DNA of 25,673 nucleotides from CAZYPU01 sp049642705 (GTDB taxonomy: Bacteria; Omnitrophota; Gorgyraeia; JABMRN01; RBG-13-46-9), in NCBI GenBank assembly GCA_049642705.1, contig JBARPB010000098.1, forward strand, positions 1 through 25,673. Reading direction: 5' to 3'. A program made the translations under genes and the position numbers. Numbering within the stretch: position 1 is the first letter of the stretch; the number at the start of each line of letters is the position of its first letter. The notes under the pieces are model-generated. The model ran no database searches, was not told the DNA's origin, and saw only the letters and a program-made list of their open reading frames with translations. Shown one piece after another: positions 1 through 7,753 of this stretch.

Positions 1-7
1 CCTTTCC

Positions 8-886
8 TCATTCGATGTTCTTAAGCTGCTCCCTTATCTTTTCGATTTCTGTCTTTATCTCGATTACGCCTTTGGAAATGTTGAAGCCGCTCGATTTCGA
101 CCCCACGGTGTTTATCTCCCTGTGGAGCTCCTGGGCGATGAAGTCAAGTTTCTTTCCTACCTCGCCGCTTTTTTTTATGGCCCTTGTGAAATTGCGTATG
201 TGGTTGTCAAGCCGGGTCAATTCCTCCGTTATGTCGCTGTTTTTCGCAAAAATCGCCACCTCTACCTCGAGCCTTCCCCTGTCAACGGCGTACCCGCCCG
301 AGAGTTCTTTTATCCTGTCTTTAAGTCTCCTTTTGTAAGTCTGAACGTTTGAATCGGCGCTTCTTTTGATGTCCTTTACTATCCTTTTTATGCGCCGTAG
401 CCTCTTTGTCATGTCCCCAAAGAGAAAGCCTCCTTCCCTCTCCCTGTCTCTTAAAAGCTTTTTTAAGGCCTCGTCGACGACCTCTCGCATTAAAGGCCAC
501 ACCCTGGAGGTGTCTTTCGGCCCCGGTTTATAATCTATCACGCCGGGAAATGAAATAATTTCGGCAAGCCTTATCTGATCCTCTATGCCCAATTGGCGTT
601 TCAGTTTCTTCAGTTTGCTGACGTAGCTTTTGGCTAGCTTTTCGTCTATGTAAAGATGGGCGGACGCCTCTTCTGTGCTCTCATGAATCAGGTTGAGGTA
701 AACCTTGCCCCTTTTTATCTTATTCTTAACGAGGTTTTTGACTTTGTCGTCGAAAATCACGAGGCTGTTCGGTAACTTGGGGGTTATCTCCAGGAACTTG
801 TGGTTCAGCGTCCTTATTTCCACCGCGAACAGGCCGAGTTTGGTACGCGTCTCGGTCCTGCCGAAACCCGTCATCGATTTTATCAT
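8..886 (-). CDS. yicC: YicC family endoribonuclease
   Basis: The product (292 aa) has the hallmark YicC start MIKSMTGFGR and the family's C-terminal DUF1732 block near residues 225-292, with LDFIAQELHREINTVGSKS and the terminal EIEKIREQLKNIE. Family members are endoribonucleases linked to RNA turnover and stationary-phase survival; this is family knowledge. A GTG two codons upstream (892) is also open. I prefer the ATG at 886 because it overlaps the ndk stop as ATGA, which implies translational coupling, and because the resulting N-terminus is canonical. It is the last gene of the ndk-yicC unit visible here. The length is normal for the family and nothing appears broken. Confidence 0.93.
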   Translation of the reverse strand: MIKSMTGFGRTETRTKLGLFAVEIRTLNHKFLEITPKLPNSLVIFDDKVKNLVKNKIKRGKVYLNLIHESTEEASAHLYIDEKLAKSYVSKLKKLKRQLGIEDQIRLAEIISFPGVIDYKPGPKDTSRVWPLMREVVDEALKKLLRDREREGGFLFGDMTKRLRRIKRIVKDIKRSADSNVQTYKRRLKDRIKELSGGYAVDRGRLEVEVAIFAKNSDITEELTRLDNHIRNFTRAIKKSGEVGKKLDFIAQELHREINTVGSKSSGFNISKGVIEIKTEIEKIREQLKNIE

Positions 887-1380
887 GCCCACGTCCGCTT
901 TTCTTTATTCAGCTTAATCTTCTTCATCGGATAAATATCCACTATGAGCTCATCGGGCTCAAACCACAGCTTTATCTCCCGCTCGGCTTCTCCCTCGTCG
1001 GTCGAGGCGTGGATAACGTTCTCGTAAACGCCTTTTGTCGTAATCCTGCCGTACTGGCCCCTTATGGAAACCACATCCGCCTCTTCCGGGTTGGTGGTGC
1101 CGCAAATCCCGCGGACCTTTTTGATGGCCCCCTCCCCCCAGTAAACAAGCGCCATAACCTTTTTTTTGTGATAGTGTCCCATGATATACTTGATAAGTTC
1201 CTCGTAAAAGGACTTATCGGTCATGTGTTTATAGTGTTCTTCGGCGAGTTTGTGGGAGACGCGCACAATTTTCGCGGCGATTATGTCGAGTTTGGTCTCG
1301 GAAAGCCGGGTCAGGACATTGCCGGTCAGCGATTTTTTTAACCCGTCGGGTTTTATAAGGACTAGCGTCTGGTTTATCAT
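883..1380 (-). CDS. ndk: Nucleoside diphosphate kinase
   Basis: This enzyme transfers the gamma phosphate between nucleoside triphosphates and diphosphates through a phosphohistidine. The N-terminus TLVLIKPDGL is canonical. The active-site block NVIHASTDEGEAEREI places the catalytic His at residue 124; most bacterial enzymes have HGSDS here, so HASTD is a mild variant. At 165 aa it is about 20 residues longer than a typical bacterial Ndk (about 140-150). The extra length comes from an insertion near residues 67-74 (MGHYHKKK) and a lysine-rich tail after the final WFEPDE. No Shine-Dalgarno sequence precedes the ATG. A promoter overlapping the end of fcl probably starts a very short leader. The stop overlaps the yicC start by 4 bp. 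Confidence 0.95.
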   Translation of the reverse strand: MINQTLVLIKPDGLKKSLTGNVLTRLSETKLDIIAAKIVRVSHKLAEEHYKHMTDKSFYEELIKYIMGHYHKKKVMALVYWGEGAIKKVRGICGTTNPEEADVVSIRGQYGRITTKGVYENVIHASTDEGEAEREIKLWFEPDELIVDIYPMKKIKLNKEKRTWA

Positions 1381-1397
1381 ATTCGTATGGGGTATCT

Positions 1398-1425
1398 ATT
1401 TTAGCACTTAAACGGCGCTTGTCAA
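1398..1425 (-). promoter_or_regulatory. Predicted sigma70 promoter of ndk-yicC
   Basis: On the minus strand TTGACA (1425-1420) is followed after 16 bp by TAAAAT (1403-1398), preceded by TG (extended -10, TGC-TAAAAT). The start site would be near 1391, about 11 nt before the ndk ATG. The -35 lies inside the last codons of fcl (Leu-Thr of the C-terminus). A 7-bp inverted repeat, GCGCTTG-T-CAAGCGC at 1415-1429, covers the -35 and could be an operator, although no regulator is known. Confidence 0.6.
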
Positions 1426-2352
1426 GCGCTTATACCATTCTATCGTCCTCTCGAGGCCTTCCTTTAAGGGGATCTTTGCAGTAAACTCGAATTCCTTTTT
1501 TGCCTTCGATGTGTCCAGCGTCCTTTTTGGCTGCCCGTCCGGCTTGGTGGTATCCCAGGCGATTTTCCCCTCAAATCCCGTAAGCTCGGCAATTAAACTT
1601 ACCAAATCCTTTATGGAAATCTCAAATCCGGCGCCGATGTTCACCGGATCCGGCTTATTATACCTCTCTGCCGCCAAAAGCATGGCTTCCGCGCAATCTT
1701 CGACGTATAGAAACTCCCTCGTGGGCTTACCCGTCCCCCAGACAGCTATCTCGTCTTTGCCTTCCCTTATCGCGTCACAGCATTTCTTTATAAGCGCGGG
1801 TATTACGTGAGAACTCTCAGGGTCAAAATTATCCCCCGGCCCGTAGAGATTAACTGATAAAAGGAAAATGCCGTTAAGGCCGTATTGCTGCCTGTAGGCC
1901 TGGGCCTGGACGAGAAGCATTTTCTTCGCCAGGCCGTAGGGAGCATTCGTCTCTTCCGGGTAGCCGTCCCACAGGTTCTCCTCCCTGAAGGGCACAGGCG
2001 TAAACTTCGGGTAAGAGCATACGGTCCCCAGGGCTACAAATTTTTCTACGCCGGAAAGCCTGGCTCCTTCCATCAGCTGGGCGCCCATTATGAGATTCTC
2101 GTAGAAGAACTTGCCCGGATTTTTTCTGTTCGCGCCTATGCCGCCTACCTTCGCCGCCAGGTGTATTACTATATCCGGTTTTGAATCCCTGTAAACTTTT
2201 TTAACTGCGGCGAGAGAGACGAGGTCGTAATCCTTGCTCTTGGGCACGAAAATGTTTTTACAGTTACGCGCCACGAGCTTCTCGACTATGTAAGAACCTA
2301 AAAATCCCGCCCCGCCTGTTACGAGCACCCTCTTCTCTTGCCAGAAAGCCAT
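1408..2352 (-). CDS. fcl: GDP-L-fucose synthase (GDP-4-keto-6-deoxymannose epimerase/reductase)
   Basis: This cytosolic SDR enzyme performs the 3,5-epimerisation and NADPH reduction that turn the Gmd product into GDP-L-fucose. The start MAFWQEKRVLVTGGAGFLG carries the TGGAGFLG dinucleotide-binding loop. The Tyr-Lys catalytic pair is in NAPYGLAKK (Tyr near residue 138 of the 314-aa protein), with the preceding GTVCSYP Ser-containing block. The open frame extends six codons upstream to 2370. The ATG at 2352 is preferred because it overlaps the gmd stop as ATGA and gives a normal N-terminus. The adjacent gmd makes the pathway assignment firm. The last codons also contain the -35 of the ndk promoter. 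Confidence 0.93.
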   Translation of the reverse strand: MAFWQEKRVLVTGGAGFLGSYIVEKLVARNCKNIFVPKSKDYDLVSLAAVKKVYRDSKPDIVIHLAAKVGGIGANRKNPGKFFYENLIMGAQLMEGARLSGVEKFVALGTVCSYPKFTPVPFREENLWDGYPEETNAPYGLAKKMLLVQAQAYRQQYGLNGIFLLSVNLYGPGDNFDPESSHVIPALIKKCCDAIREGKDEIAVWGTGKPTREFLYVEDCAEAMLLAAERYNKPDPVNIGAGFEISIKDLVSLIAELTGFEGKIAWDTTKPDGQPKRTLDTSKAKKEFEFTAKIPLKEGLERTIEWYKRLTSAV

Positions 2353-3398
2353 CAGTCCGCCTTCCACCACTTCCCGGGAAACTTTTCTTTCAAAACCGCC
2401 TCGCCCCCTCCGACTGGTTTAAGACCGACGCTTCGCATATCGGAATCAACCATTATCTTCACAAGGTCTTCCAGTTGTATCTTCGGTTGCCAGCCGAGCT
2501 CCTTTTTCGCCTTGTCGCAGTCGGCGACAAGCTCATTTATTTCCGTAGGCCTGAAATAGTGCCTGTCTATTTCTATGTATTTTTTATAGTCGAGGCCCGC
2601 GTAGCCGAAAGCCAGCCTCACCAGATCCTCGACGGAGCGGGTCCTGCCTGTTCCTATCACGTAATCGCAGGGGCTTTTCTGCTGTAAAATCTTCCACATT
2701 ATCTCCACGTACTCGGGCGCGTAGCCCCAATCCCTTCTCGCCTTGAGGTTGCCTATGTAAAGTTTCTTTTGCCTGCCGGCAACGATGTTTGCGACGGCCT
2801 TCGTAACTTTTCTCGTCACGAATGTCTCCCCGCGTCTGGGTGATTCGTGGTTGAATAAAACGCCGTTTGTGGCGAACATATTGTAACCGTCCCTGTAGTT
2901 CACCACCATCCAGTAGGCATAGGCCTTGGCGGCCGCATAGGGACTCCTTGGCATAAGGGGTGTTTTTTCGTTCTGCGGCGAAGGGCTCAAGCCGAACATC
3001 TCGCTTGAGGATGCCTGATAAAATCGCGCTTTTCTACTGCTCCTTCTTAAGGTCTCCAGTATTCTCGTCGTCCCCAGCGCCACCACGTCGCCCGTATATT
3101 CCGGCATGTCAAAACTTACCCTCACGTGAGATTGAGCTGCCAAATGGTATATTTCGTCGGGCTGGACGTTATAGACGATGTTGGAAACCTGTTCGGAGTT
3201 GGAAAGGTCGCCGTAATGCAAAAAGAGGTGCGCCTTCGACGCGTGCGGATCGACGTAGATATGTTCCAGCCTTCCGGTATTAAATGTGCTCGAGCGCCTT
3301 ATTATCCCGTGCACCTCGTAGCCTTTGTGCAATAAAAACTCCGCCAGGTAACTCCCGTCCTGGCCGGTTATGCCCGTAATAAGCGCCTTTTTACTCAT
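2352..3398 (-). CDS. gmd: GDP-mannose 4,6-dehydratase
   Basis: Gmd converts GDP-D-mannose to GDP-4-dehydro-6-deoxy-D-mannose, the first committed step to GDP-fucose. The 348-aa product starts with KALITGITGQDGSYLAEFLL (NADP-binding TGITGQDGSYL). It has the family blocks RRSSTFNTGRLEH, the active-site SSSEMFG with catalytic Ser/Glu, and YAAAKAYAYWM with the Tyr-x3-Lys pair. NHESPRRGETFVTRK and RRDWGYAPEYVE follow. The length is typical. An AGGAGG ribosome site lies a few bases before the ATG, inside the end of rsmI, which it overlaps by 8 bp. It is followed directly by fcl. Confidence 0.96.
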   Translation of the reverse strand: MSKKALITGITGQDGSYLAEFLLHKGYEVHGIIRRSSTFNTGRLEHIYVDPHASKAHLFLHYGDLSNSEQVSNIVYNVQPDEIYHLAAQSHVRVSFDMPEYTGDVVALGTTRILETLRRSSRKARFYQASSSEMFGLSPSPQNEKTPLMPRSPYAAAKAYAYWMVVNYRDGYNMFATNGVLFNHESPRRGETFVTRKVTKAVANIVAGRQKKLYIGNLKARRDWGYAPEYVEIMWKILQQKSPCDYVIGTGRTRSVEDLVRLAFGYAGLDYKKYIEIDRHYFRPTEINELVADCDKAKKELGWQPKIQLEDLVKIMVDSDMRSVGLKPVGGGEAVLKEKFPGKWWKAD

Positions 3399-4071
3399 CG
3401 GATCCTCCTATAACCACGATAAATTCCCCGCGCGGCTTCTCTTCGGAGAAATGCTCCAAAAGCGCGCTTGTCCTGTCTCTTCTTATCTCCTCGAATTTTT
3501 TCGTAAGTTCCCTCGCAAGCGCGATCTCCCTGTCGCCGAATATATCGAGCATGTCCCCAAGGAGCCTTGTTATTCTGTGAGAGGACTCGTATATGATAGC
3601 CGTCCTTTCTTCATTTTTAAGAAATTTCAGCCTCTTTCTTCTTTTCGATGGTTTGCTCGGGAGAAAACCTTCAAATACAAATTTATTCGTCGGTTTCCCG
3701 GACAAAACCAAAGCGGTAATGAGCGCTGTCGGCCCTGGAATGGCCTCGATGGGGACGGTGTTTTCTATGGCGCTTTTTATGAGCGAGAAACCCGGGTCTG
3801 ATATCCCTGGCGTGCCCGCGTCCGAAACAAGGGCTATGTTTCTCCCTTCCTTTAAAAGGCCGACAATCCGATCTTTCTTTATGAGCTTATTATAGGAATA
3901 AAAACTGATTAATTTTTTCTTTATACCGTACCTGTCAAGGAGTATTCTCGTACGTCTTGTGTCCTCGGCGGCTATGAAATCGGCTTCCTTCAGTACGCGA
4001 ATGGCTCTCAGGGTTATGTCCTCGAGGTTGCCGATGGGGGTGCTTACAATGTAGAGCGTCCCTTTTCGCAT
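3391..4071 (-). CDS. rsmI: 16S rRNA (cytidine-1402-2'-O)-methyltransferase RsmI
   Basis: RsmI uses SAM to methylate the 2'-O of C1402 in the decoding centre of 16S rRNA. The 226-aa protein has the TP-methylase signature GTLYIVSTPIGNLEDITLRA, then EADFIAAEDTRRTRILL, the SDAGTPGISDPG loop, IPGPTALITALVLSG, and FEGFLP. These are all diagnostic of RsmI rather than cobalamin methylases. The length is short relative to about 280 aa in E. coli, because the usual C-terminal extension is absent. The start ATG directly abuts the glmS stop, with GGTGGA in the end of glmS as ribosome site, so it is probably translated from the glmS message. Confidence 0.95.
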   Translation of the reverse strand: MRKGTLYIVSTPIGNLEDITLRAIRVLKEADFIAAEDTRRTRILLDRYGIKKKLISFYSYNKLIKKDRIVGLLKEGRNIALVSDAGTPGISDPGFSLIKSAIENTVPIEAIPGPTALITALVLSGKPTNKFVFEGFLPSKPSKRRKRLKFLKNEERTAIIYESSHRITRLLGDMLDIFGDREIALARELTKKFEEIRRDRTSALLEHFSEEKPRGEFIVVIGGSDE

Positions 4072-5931
4072 TTATTCCACCGTAACCGATTTCGCGAGGT
4101 TGCGCGGCTGGTCTATGTCGAGGCCGAATTTCAGCGCGACGTAATAAGCCAGAAGTTGAAGCGGAATAACCACGAGCATCGGTGAAAAGAACTCGTCTAT
4201 TTTCGGAATTTCGATAACATAGCTTATATTCTGGCCGGCGAAGTCTCTGTTGCCCTTTGTTACTATGGCGACAACCTTGCCGCTGCGCGCCCTTACCTCC
4301 TGTATGTTGCTTAGCATCTTCTCGTAAACGGCGGAATCGGTGGCAATGCATACAACCCAGGGGTTTTCGTCGATAAGGGCAATCGGGCCGTGCTTCATTT
4401 CACCGGCGGGGTAGCCCTCCGCCGCTATGTAAGATATCTCTTTCAGCTTAAGGGCGCCCTCGAGGGCATTGGGATAATTTATGTTCCTGGCCAGATATAA
4501 AAATGTGCTCTTATTGTGCATCTTGCGGTAGTATTTCCTGAAGTCCTTCGCGTAAGATGCGCATTTGTTGTCCTCTCCGCTTAGGTCCTTTAACACCTTT
4601 TTCAAAAGCCTTGGGACTTTTCCGAACTCTTTAAGGAGCCTGTGTCTGGCCTTGTTGGATATAGCGCCCCTTACGCGGGCGATGTGGATCGCCAGTAGAT
4701 AAAGTATCGCAAGCTGCGCCATGTACGCTTTTGTGGATGCGACGGCGATTTCTGCTCCCGCGTGCGTGTATATTACTCCGTCGGCCTCCCTGGCTATGGA
4801 GCTTGCAAGGACGTTGCATATTGCGAGAGTCCTTGCTTTTCTTTTTTTGGCCTCCCTCATGGCGGCGAGGGTGTCTGCTGTTTCGCCGGACTGCGATACG
4901 AAGATTGCCAGCGTATTTTTTCCGACAAGCGGCCTTCTGTATCTGAATTCGCTCGAGGTGTCCACCCAGACCGGAACCCCTGCGAGTTCTTCCAGTATGT
5001 ACTTGCCCGTGAGCGAGGCGTGGTAGGCGGTGCCGCAGGCGACTATCGCTATATTCTTTATGTTTTTAAACACGTCGTTTCGAAGCGCGAGTTCCTCAAA
5101 ATATACCTTGCCGCCCCTCAGCCGCTCTTTTAGTATATTCTTCGCGACGTCGGCCTGCTCGAAAATCTCCTTCAGCATGAAATGCCTAAAGCCCTCTTTC
5201 TCGGCCTGTTTCAAGCTCCACTTTATGCGGGTTGTTTTTTTCGGGATTTTTTTGTTTTTGCGGTTGATTGTTTTTACGGAATCGGGCGAGATCTCCGTTA
5301 TTTCTGAATTTTCAAGGAATATAATGTCTTTCGTGTAATCCAGTACGGCGGGTATGTCGCTTGCGAGAAAATTCTCATCCCTACCGATGCCGACGATGAG
5401 CGGGCTGTCGTAGCGGGCACCGACTACTTTATCCGGCTCGTTACTGTGAACGCAGCAGATGGCGTAGGAGCCCTTGAGGAGATTTATGGTTTTCCGGACG
5501 GCTTCCAGAAGGTTGCCCCTGTAATGCTTCTCTATTAAGTGGGGGATGACCTCGGTGTCCGTGTCGGAGGTGAATTTATGCCCTCCTTTTATAAGTTCCC
5601 TTTTAAGCGACTGGTGGTTTTCTATGATGCCGTTGTGGACGACGGCGATCCGGCCCTTGCAATCGAGGTGAGGGTGGGCGTTCAATTCGTTCGGGATACC
5701 GTGTGTGGCCCACCTTACGTGGCCGATGCCGACCATACCCTCCAGGGGAAAGCATTTTAACTCATCCGCAAGGACGTGGAGTTTCCCGGGCTTTTTGCTG
5801 AAGGCAATCGAGTTATCATGCAAAACGGCTATGCCCGCGGAATCATAGCCCCTGTACTCGAGCCTCTTCAACCCTTTTACGAGGATTTTTGCCGCGTCGC
5901 GTTTCCCCGTGTATCCTATTATGCCGCACAT
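4072..5931 (-). CDS. glmS: Glutamine--fructose-6-phosphate aminotransferase (isomerising)
   Basis: GlmS makes glucosamine-6-phosphate from fructose-6-phosphate and glutamine, the entry to UDP-GlcNAc for peptidoglycan and glycans. The start at 5931 gives MCGIIGYTG, placing the N-terminal nucleophile Cys2 correctly; the open frame continues six codons upstream, which would bury that Cys. The class-II glutaminase domain spans about residues 2-220 (RLEYRGYDSAGIAV, VGIGHVRWATHG). Two SIS domains follow: FVSQSGETADT near the middle, and ALEGALKLKEISYIAAEG with GEMKHGPIALI later. The C-terminus DIDQPRNLAKSVTVE is canonical. It begins 4 nt after the EamA-like gene, so there is no room for a glmS ribozyme directly upstream. 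The length is 619 aa, normal for the family. Confidence 0.97.
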   Translation of the reverse strand: MCGIIGYTGKRDAAKILVKGLKRLEYRGYDSAGIAVLHDNSIAFSKKPGKLHVLADELKCFPLEGMVGIGHVRWATHGIPNELNAHPHLDCKGRIAVVHNGIIENHQSLKRELIKGGHKFTSDTDTEVIPHLIEKHYRGNLLEAVRKTINLLKGSYAICCVHSNEPDKVVGARYDSPLIVGIGRDENFLASDIPAVLDYTKDIIFLENSEITEISPDSVKTINRKNKKIPKKTTRIKWSLKQAEKEGFRHFMLKEIFEQADVAKNILKERLRGGKVYFEELALRNDVFKNIKNIAIVACGTAYHASLTGKYILEELAGVPVWVDTSSEFRYRRPLVGKNTLAIFVSQSGETADTLAAMREAKKRKARTLAICNVLASSIAREADGVIYTHAGAEIAVASTKAYMAQLAILYLLAIHIARVRGAISNKARHRLLKEFGKVPRLLKKVLKDLSGEDNKCASYAKDFRKYYRKMHNKSTFLYLARNINYPNALEGALKLKEISYIAAEGYPAGEMKHGPIALIDENPWVVCIATDSAVYEKMLSNIQEVRARSGKVVAIVTKGNRDFAGQNISYVIEIPKIDEFFSPMLVVIPLQLLAYYVALKFGLDIDQPRNLAKSVTVE

Positions 5932-5935
5932 AACC

Positions 5936-6361
5936 TTACCCTTGCACAAACCATATGCCGAGTATTATAAATGCAGTTCCGGCTATGCGTATCGGCGTGA
6001 CGCGTTCGCCAAGAATAAGAATGCTCAATATGACAGCGATCAAAGGGTAGGTGGCGGCTATTGGCACAACTTGCGAGGTAGCGCCCCGCTTGAGTGCGGC
6101 AAAGTACGTAAGCATGCCGAAAAGCCCGGCTATCAGCCCGGTTACGGAAAAAATAACTATCGCTTTAAAATCAGCCTGTAAAACCTGTTTTATCCTCCCT
6201 GTAAAAAGTAGGTATATAATAAGAGAAAATGCCACGGCTATGCTTCTTATAGTAACGCCCGTTAGCGGGTCCACCCTTCCGAGGCCTATCTTTTCAAGAA
6301 CAGGCGTTACCCCCCACAAAATCGCTGTAAGGAGAAGGAGTAAAAGTATTTCGATTTTCAT
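5936..6361 (-). CDS. Small EamA/DMT-type membrane transporter
   Basis: This 141-aa hydrophobic protein has about five membrane segments. It shows the single-EamA-domain pattern: AILWGVTPVLEKIGL at the N-terminus, ALKRGATSQVVPIAATYPLIAVI in the centre, LGERVTPIRIAGTAFIILGI at the C-terminus. Full EamA transporters carry two such repeats, so a one-repeat protein presumably dimerises; this is inference. The substrate cannot be read from the sequence. Its place between a GT4 glycosyltransferase and glmS suggests export or flipping of a small metabolite or glycan intermediate. The start ATG overlaps the GT4 stop as ATGA. Confidence 0.8.
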   Translation of the reverse strand: MKIEILLLLLLTAILWGVTPVLEKIGLGRVDPLTGVTIRSIAVAFSLIIYLLFTGRIKQVLQADFKAIVIFSVTGLIAGLFGMLTYFAALKRGATSQVVPIAATYPLIAVILSILILGERVTPIRIAGTAFIILGIWFVQG

Positions 6362-7548
6362 TTTGCGTCCAGAACATCCCTGTATATGCTGATGTTATTG
6401 TCGGTCATGATTTCCTTGGTGAACCTGAGCTTGGTGATTTTCCGGCCCGTTGTGCCGATCCGCTCCCTTAAGGCTTCGTCGCCTAAAAGCGTGATTATCT
6501 TGGTGGCGATTGCCTCGTAGTCCCTTACGGGAACGACGTAGCCGTTTATGCCGTCCTGTATAACCTCGGGCATGCCTCCGGAATTGGTTACTATCATGGG
6601 TTTCCCCGAGGCCAGGGCCTCAAGCATCGTTAATCCGAACGGCTCCCCTACCGTAGATGGGTATAGGCAGACCTCCGCGATAGCGTAAAGGTCCACCATT
6701 TCATCCAGCGTAAACATCTCGATGAGCAGGTTGTTTTTTATGCCGAGTGAGTCTATCAGGTCCACGATATAGGCGATATCCTTCTGCTGCGTGATCTCCC
6801 AGTCCACGATATTTTTCGTCCCGGCTAAGACCAAGACCGCGTCCGGGAATTTCTTGAGAACCGGCCGCATCGCCTTTACGCTGATATCGCAGCCCTTGGC
6901 AATGCCCATCCTCGCCGGATGGAAAATAACCCTTTTATTTTTAAGAAAACGAAGCCTCCCCTTGTATCGTTTCTTATTGGCCGGCTTGAACTTATCAACG
7001 TCTATCCCGTGGTGGATGGTCGTTACCTGCTTGCCGTCGCAGCCTATGCCCATAAGTTCCTTTTTGATATAGTAGCTTACTGCGATTATGTGGTCCCACG
7101 CGATGCCTGTTGTCAGTTTCAGAAAAAGCATGTCGTCCCACGAATTGTGCGCGGTGAGGATAAGCGGGATCTTTCTTTTTTTCTTCGCCTCCTCTTCCAG
7201 GATTTTGGCGTGCACCTTGCTGAAGTAGTTCATATTGTGCCCGTGGACGATCTCGGGTTTTGTCCTGTCGAGAAAAGAGCTGATTACGCGCCTTACTTCA
7301 TCTTCGACCCCGACCAATCCTCTCTTGGCTAACCAGTTTAAGTTCATTATGGGCTCGCGTGTCATTTTAATGCCCTTGTAGATGTCGTGTGCCTTCGTCC
7401 CTTCTACGGAACCGGTAAGAAGGCTCACATTATGCCCTTTTTTGACAAGTTCGGGAAGAAGCATGACGAGGTGCGTTTCCACGCCGCCTATTATCGGCGG
7501 AAACGCCCAGTGCACGTGCGCGATTTTGAGGTTCTTGTGTTTTTTCAT
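6358..7548 (-). CDS. GT4-family glycosyltransferase
   Basis: The 396-aa product has the GT-B fold layout of GT4 enzymes. The N-terminal domain starts with KIAHVHWAFPPIIGGVETH (glycine-rich GGVE loop) and contains LTAHNSWDD and VSYYIKKEL. The C-terminal nucleotide-sugar domain contains FHPARMGIAKG, the E-x7-E motif EPFGLTMLEALASGKP, and TNSGGMPEVI. It probably transfers a sugar during surface polysaccharide or glycolipid assembly on the cytoplasmic face of the membrane; donor and acceptor are unknown. The ATG lies only 7 nt past the 3' end of the tRNA-Glu remnant. No ordinary Shine-Dalgarno is present, but the G-rich acceptor strand of the remnant (GGTGGGGGTG) sits at about the right distance. 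Confidence 0.9.
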   Translation of the reverse strand: MKKHKNLKIAHVHWAFPPIIGGVETHLVMLLPELVKKGHNVSLLTGSVEGTKAHDIYKGIKMTREPIMNLNWLAKRGLVGVEDEVRRVISSFLDRTKPEIVHGHNMNYFSKVHAKILEEEAKKKRKIPLILTAHNSWDDMLFLKLTTGIAWDHIIAVSYYIKKELMGIGCDGKQVTTIHHGIDVDKFKPANKKRYKGRLRFLKNKRVIFHPARMGIAKGCDISVKAMRPVLKKFPDAVLVLAGTKNIVDWEITQQKDIAYIVDLIDSLGIKNNLLIEMFTLDEMVDLYAIAEVCLYPSTVGEPFGLTMLEALASGKPMIVTNSGGMPEVIQDGINGYVVPVRDYEAIATKIITLLGDEALRERIGTTGRKITKLRFTKEIMTDNNISIYRDVLDAK

Positions 7549-7555
7549 GATAAAG

Positions 7556-7668
7556 CACCCCCACCGGGATTTGAACCCGGGTCTTCAGAATGCCCCGCCG
7601 CATGCCTTCGGCATGGCGGGGTCCCGCCATACGTCAGTAACGGCGGGAAAAATCTGATGTCCTAGACC
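7556..7668 (-). pseudogene. tRNA-Glu remnant lacking its 5' end, interrupted in the anticodon loop
   Basis: On the minus strand this copy begins in the D-loop (GGTCTAGGACATC), lacks the 5' acceptor strand, and continues through anticodon stem, T-arm (TTCAAAT loop) and 3' acceptor TGGGGGTG. A 56-bp double hairpin separates anticodon bases 35 and 36. It cannot fold as a tRNA. Positions 7576-7665 are identical to 8004-8093 in the upstream remnant. Confidence 0.85.
7593..7648 (-). repeat. 56-bp double-hairpin insertion, copy 1
   Basis: This insertion is identical to the one at 8021-8076. Minus strand: hairpin 1 is TCCCGCC / GGCGGGA with a 13-nt loop. Hairpin 2 is CCCCGCC-ATGCC / GGCAT-GC-GGCGGGG with a GAA triloop. 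It sits precisely between U35 and C36 of the tRNA-Glu anticodon loop; comparison with the intact copy fixes the junctions without ambiguity. Confidence 0.85.
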
Positions 7669-7678
7669 TATTTAAAAG

Positions 7679-7753
7679 CACCCCCACCGGGATTCGAACC
7701 CGGGTCTTCAGAATGAAAATCTGATGTCCTAGACCGGACTAGACGATGGGGGC
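7679..7753 (-). tRNA. tRNA-Glu (anticodon UUC)
   Basis: The 75-nt sequence folds cleanly. Acceptor is GCCCCCA / TGGGGGT (with a G1-U72 wobble), then a D-arm starting GTCT and closing GGAC. The anticodon stem TCAGA / TCTGA encloses loop TTTTCAT (anticodon TTC). A 4-nt variable loop follows, then T-stem CCGGG / CCCGG around TTCGAAT, and discriminator G. CCA is not encoded. It is the only intact copy among three. The upstream GIY-YIG frame stops 25 nt inside it. Confidence 0.92.

Noticed and set aside
3935..4351. 138-aa minus-strand ORF across the glmS-rsmI junction
   Set aside because: It is out of frame with both well-supported genes, with low-complexity basic composition typical of a shadow frame.
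5932..5935. glmS riboswitch/ribozyme upstream of glmS
   Set aside because: Only 4 nt separate glmS from the preceding gene, so there is no space for the ribozyme fold.
7430..7630. 66-aa minus-strand ORF sharing its first 17 residues with the extended GIY-YIG frame
   Set aside because: The shared start is only the duplicated hairpin repeat read in the same frame; the rest is antisense or out of frame to the GT4 gene and the tRNA remnant.
7593..7648. Complete group I or archaeal-type tRNA intron
   Set aside because: At 56 nt it has no room for a group I core, and the flanking tRNA copies are truncated, so splicing would not yield a tRNA from either copy.
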